Positions 18,901 to 19,000 of a stretch of DNA of 19,000 bases are shown one piece after another. The number at the start of each line of letters is the position of its first letter. Position 1 is the stretch's first letter. Location: positions 1 to 19,000 of the forward strand of contig CAKMZR010000009.1 in the NCBI GenBank assembly GCA_929200455.1. Direction: 5' to 3'. The notes under the pieces are model-generated. The model saw nothing but the letters and a program-made list of their open reading frames with translations. It had not been told where the DNA came from and ran no database searches. A program made the position numbers and the translations under genes. This DNA is from an uncultured Alphaproteobacteria bacterium (GTDB lineage: Bacteria; Pseudomonadota; Alphaproteobacteria; CAKMZR01).

Positions 18901-19000
18901 TTCCTCCAGGCGTTCCCGCCGTATCAAGACCAAATACATTACCCCCAAATGACAACATCAAGTCATCAACCTTCGGAAGCTGCAGTCCTACAGTCTGGAA
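15926..19000 (-). CDS. Giant Ig-like repeat protein, C-terminal part (5' end beyond right edge)
   Basis: The frame is open to the right edge of the window and no start is credible near it; the residues before the first possible start (TTG at 18961) continue the same beta-rich pattern, so the gene is 5'-partial. About 1025 residues are visible. Linkers of the D-x-x-x-P type (DTLAPSAPT, DLEGPSLAA, DLSPPGAPT, VDRVDPVFR) separate Ig-like units. One contains VLVEFDEALW and LVRDKAGNDANNF, as in SwmB-like units; another contains KITDAAGNETT. The final 200 or so residues (after VDRVDPVF) form a module I do not recognise, ending in a stretch dense in Asp and a hydrophobic tip. Signal peptide and total size cannot be seen. 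It lies upstream of, and in the same direction as, the cadherin-like lipoprotein gene, so a shared operon is likely. The family resemblance to the product at 2612-9064 suggests an adhesin-like surface protein. Confidence 0.8.
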   Translation of the reverse strand, partial: FQTVGLQLPKVDDLMLSFGGNVFGLDTAGTPGGSSAPNVAFVLTFDTLAPSAPTLDDPPSPVVVSNFNGDLFINGDEEDGTIQFSVTGSAGAGADTTDIYIELTNGTNTVKVDGTPGLTWDIMLDAANFVALDLMHGETVTVTAYHDDGTNMTESGNMLTFEVDLEGPSLAAADPVKALIGTRIVLVEFDEALWSMSPDLSQFTVKHADAGGTFKVDPLDTAMMAEILGSVVRFYLNNDVLSTDMVTVSYTSGLSDLVRDKAGNDANNFADTTAMNSYLPVVESIMVDSATRELTIKFINTIAEITAGGEMLGGEDFKLFDMGTNEILNSIAGTPMITGDTLTLTLTTAAFGALDMTSLHRLQLLSGVLQDAATAMGENLETDLEFDLSPPGAPTIMLSSSSDTGHRNDDGYTMANSSSLEWTLSSLGEDVEIEFEIRAGTGTLPGTVSSFTGDFMNGDVLTGANLGLMAGDMLGDGTYEVRALSTRDKFGNARAYDATAMSPGLTFTVDTMIVWNATTAIDNVGIVSGTVGPVISLTPFTDGVYYVEGMFKDLNLSLHYVLESQNIVAVDYAVVVSRTVPTTGVFMNVDSLTQGAGMNQVDVSIKHSVVFADTYGDPENTYILFKITDAAGNETTLESVVLDVVHNLGLGPALVIGLDSTTTDLHPANGITQGRDDGMAGEFVLGFEVFGSEVTWGDVTRVEIVEERAKVGALKNPDGSFMNPAEVYYASDPLVTGREALEVTFSALGVPSAGAMFAAGNKLEVELVYNLGAVADKDTVATSDQYYDVYYKINLYNDRFTALTPNEQFLMFTVDRVDPVFRSALIYGLADGSGGVQVSELIFFADGWSSGAWAPVDDGSGEDIWVRSGTDGMFTNHVTFNVEDAVTRVTTNYADRIDRQHVGDIPDRSVVHKQGYAINFMNMLTLEDGDMVSIELMFDDNPLTATTWYVGDRAGNALNNTFNFVYRNDMFLDTSPGGDASFNGAKLIAVVLPTPSVDDGDDWGDDFDLSVLGVEFVMDDEGLL

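Noticed and set aside
18959..18961. TTG as the start of the third giant protein
   Set aside because: The frame remains open to the window edge with the same beta-strand character, so the gene continues outside.

Overview
The window looks like bacterial chromosome from a Gram-negative organism, most likely an alphaproteobacterium. The evidence is a PmtA-type phospholipid N-methyltransferase, an atypical M19 dipeptidase subfamily that I associate with alphaproteobacteria, and two proteins with lipobox signal peptides. No taxonomic marker (rRNA, tRNA) is present, so this is inference. The composition is striking. The + strand is rich in C and poor in G everywhere, whichever strand the genes are on (about 3 C per G in the lines I counted). 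This implies strong replication-strand asymmetry, with the minus strand as the probable leading strand.

Layout: 1-1945 is a minus-strand pair, a glutamine-dependent NAD+ synthetase (nadE, running off the left edge) overlapping the end of a PmtA-like methyltransferase. A near-consensus promoter lies at 2001-2029. Diverging from it, 2034-2624 (+) encodes 5-formyltetrahydrofolate cyclo-ligase. Its last 13 bases overlap the end of the next minus-strand gene. 2612-9064 (-) encodes a giant lipoprotein of 2150 residues built from about 17 Ig-like units. 9065-9373 is a divergent intergenic region. 9374-10372 and 10427-11380 (+) encode an atypical M19 (renal-dipeptidase-like) protein and an HtpX-like M48 membrane protein whose catalytic HExxH motif is destroyed. 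11430-15881 (-) encodes a second giant lipoprotein (1483 residues, cadherin-like repeats). 15926-19000 (-) is the C-terminal part of a third giant Ig-repeat protein that enters from the right edge.

Taken together, the window is a housekeeping segment (NAD, lipid and folate metabolism) followed by a surface-protein locus. That locus holds three giant repeat proteins on the probable leading strand. Between the first two sits an opposite-strand pair of peptidase-family proteins whose usual catalytic residues are altered. The best candidates for something undescribed are the pseudoprotease HtpX homologue with its basic tail, its pairing with the non-canonical M19 protein inside an adhesin cluster, and the strand-dependent loss of Shine-Dalgarno sequences. 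I found no tRNA, rRNA, CRISPR array, insertion sequence or integrase.
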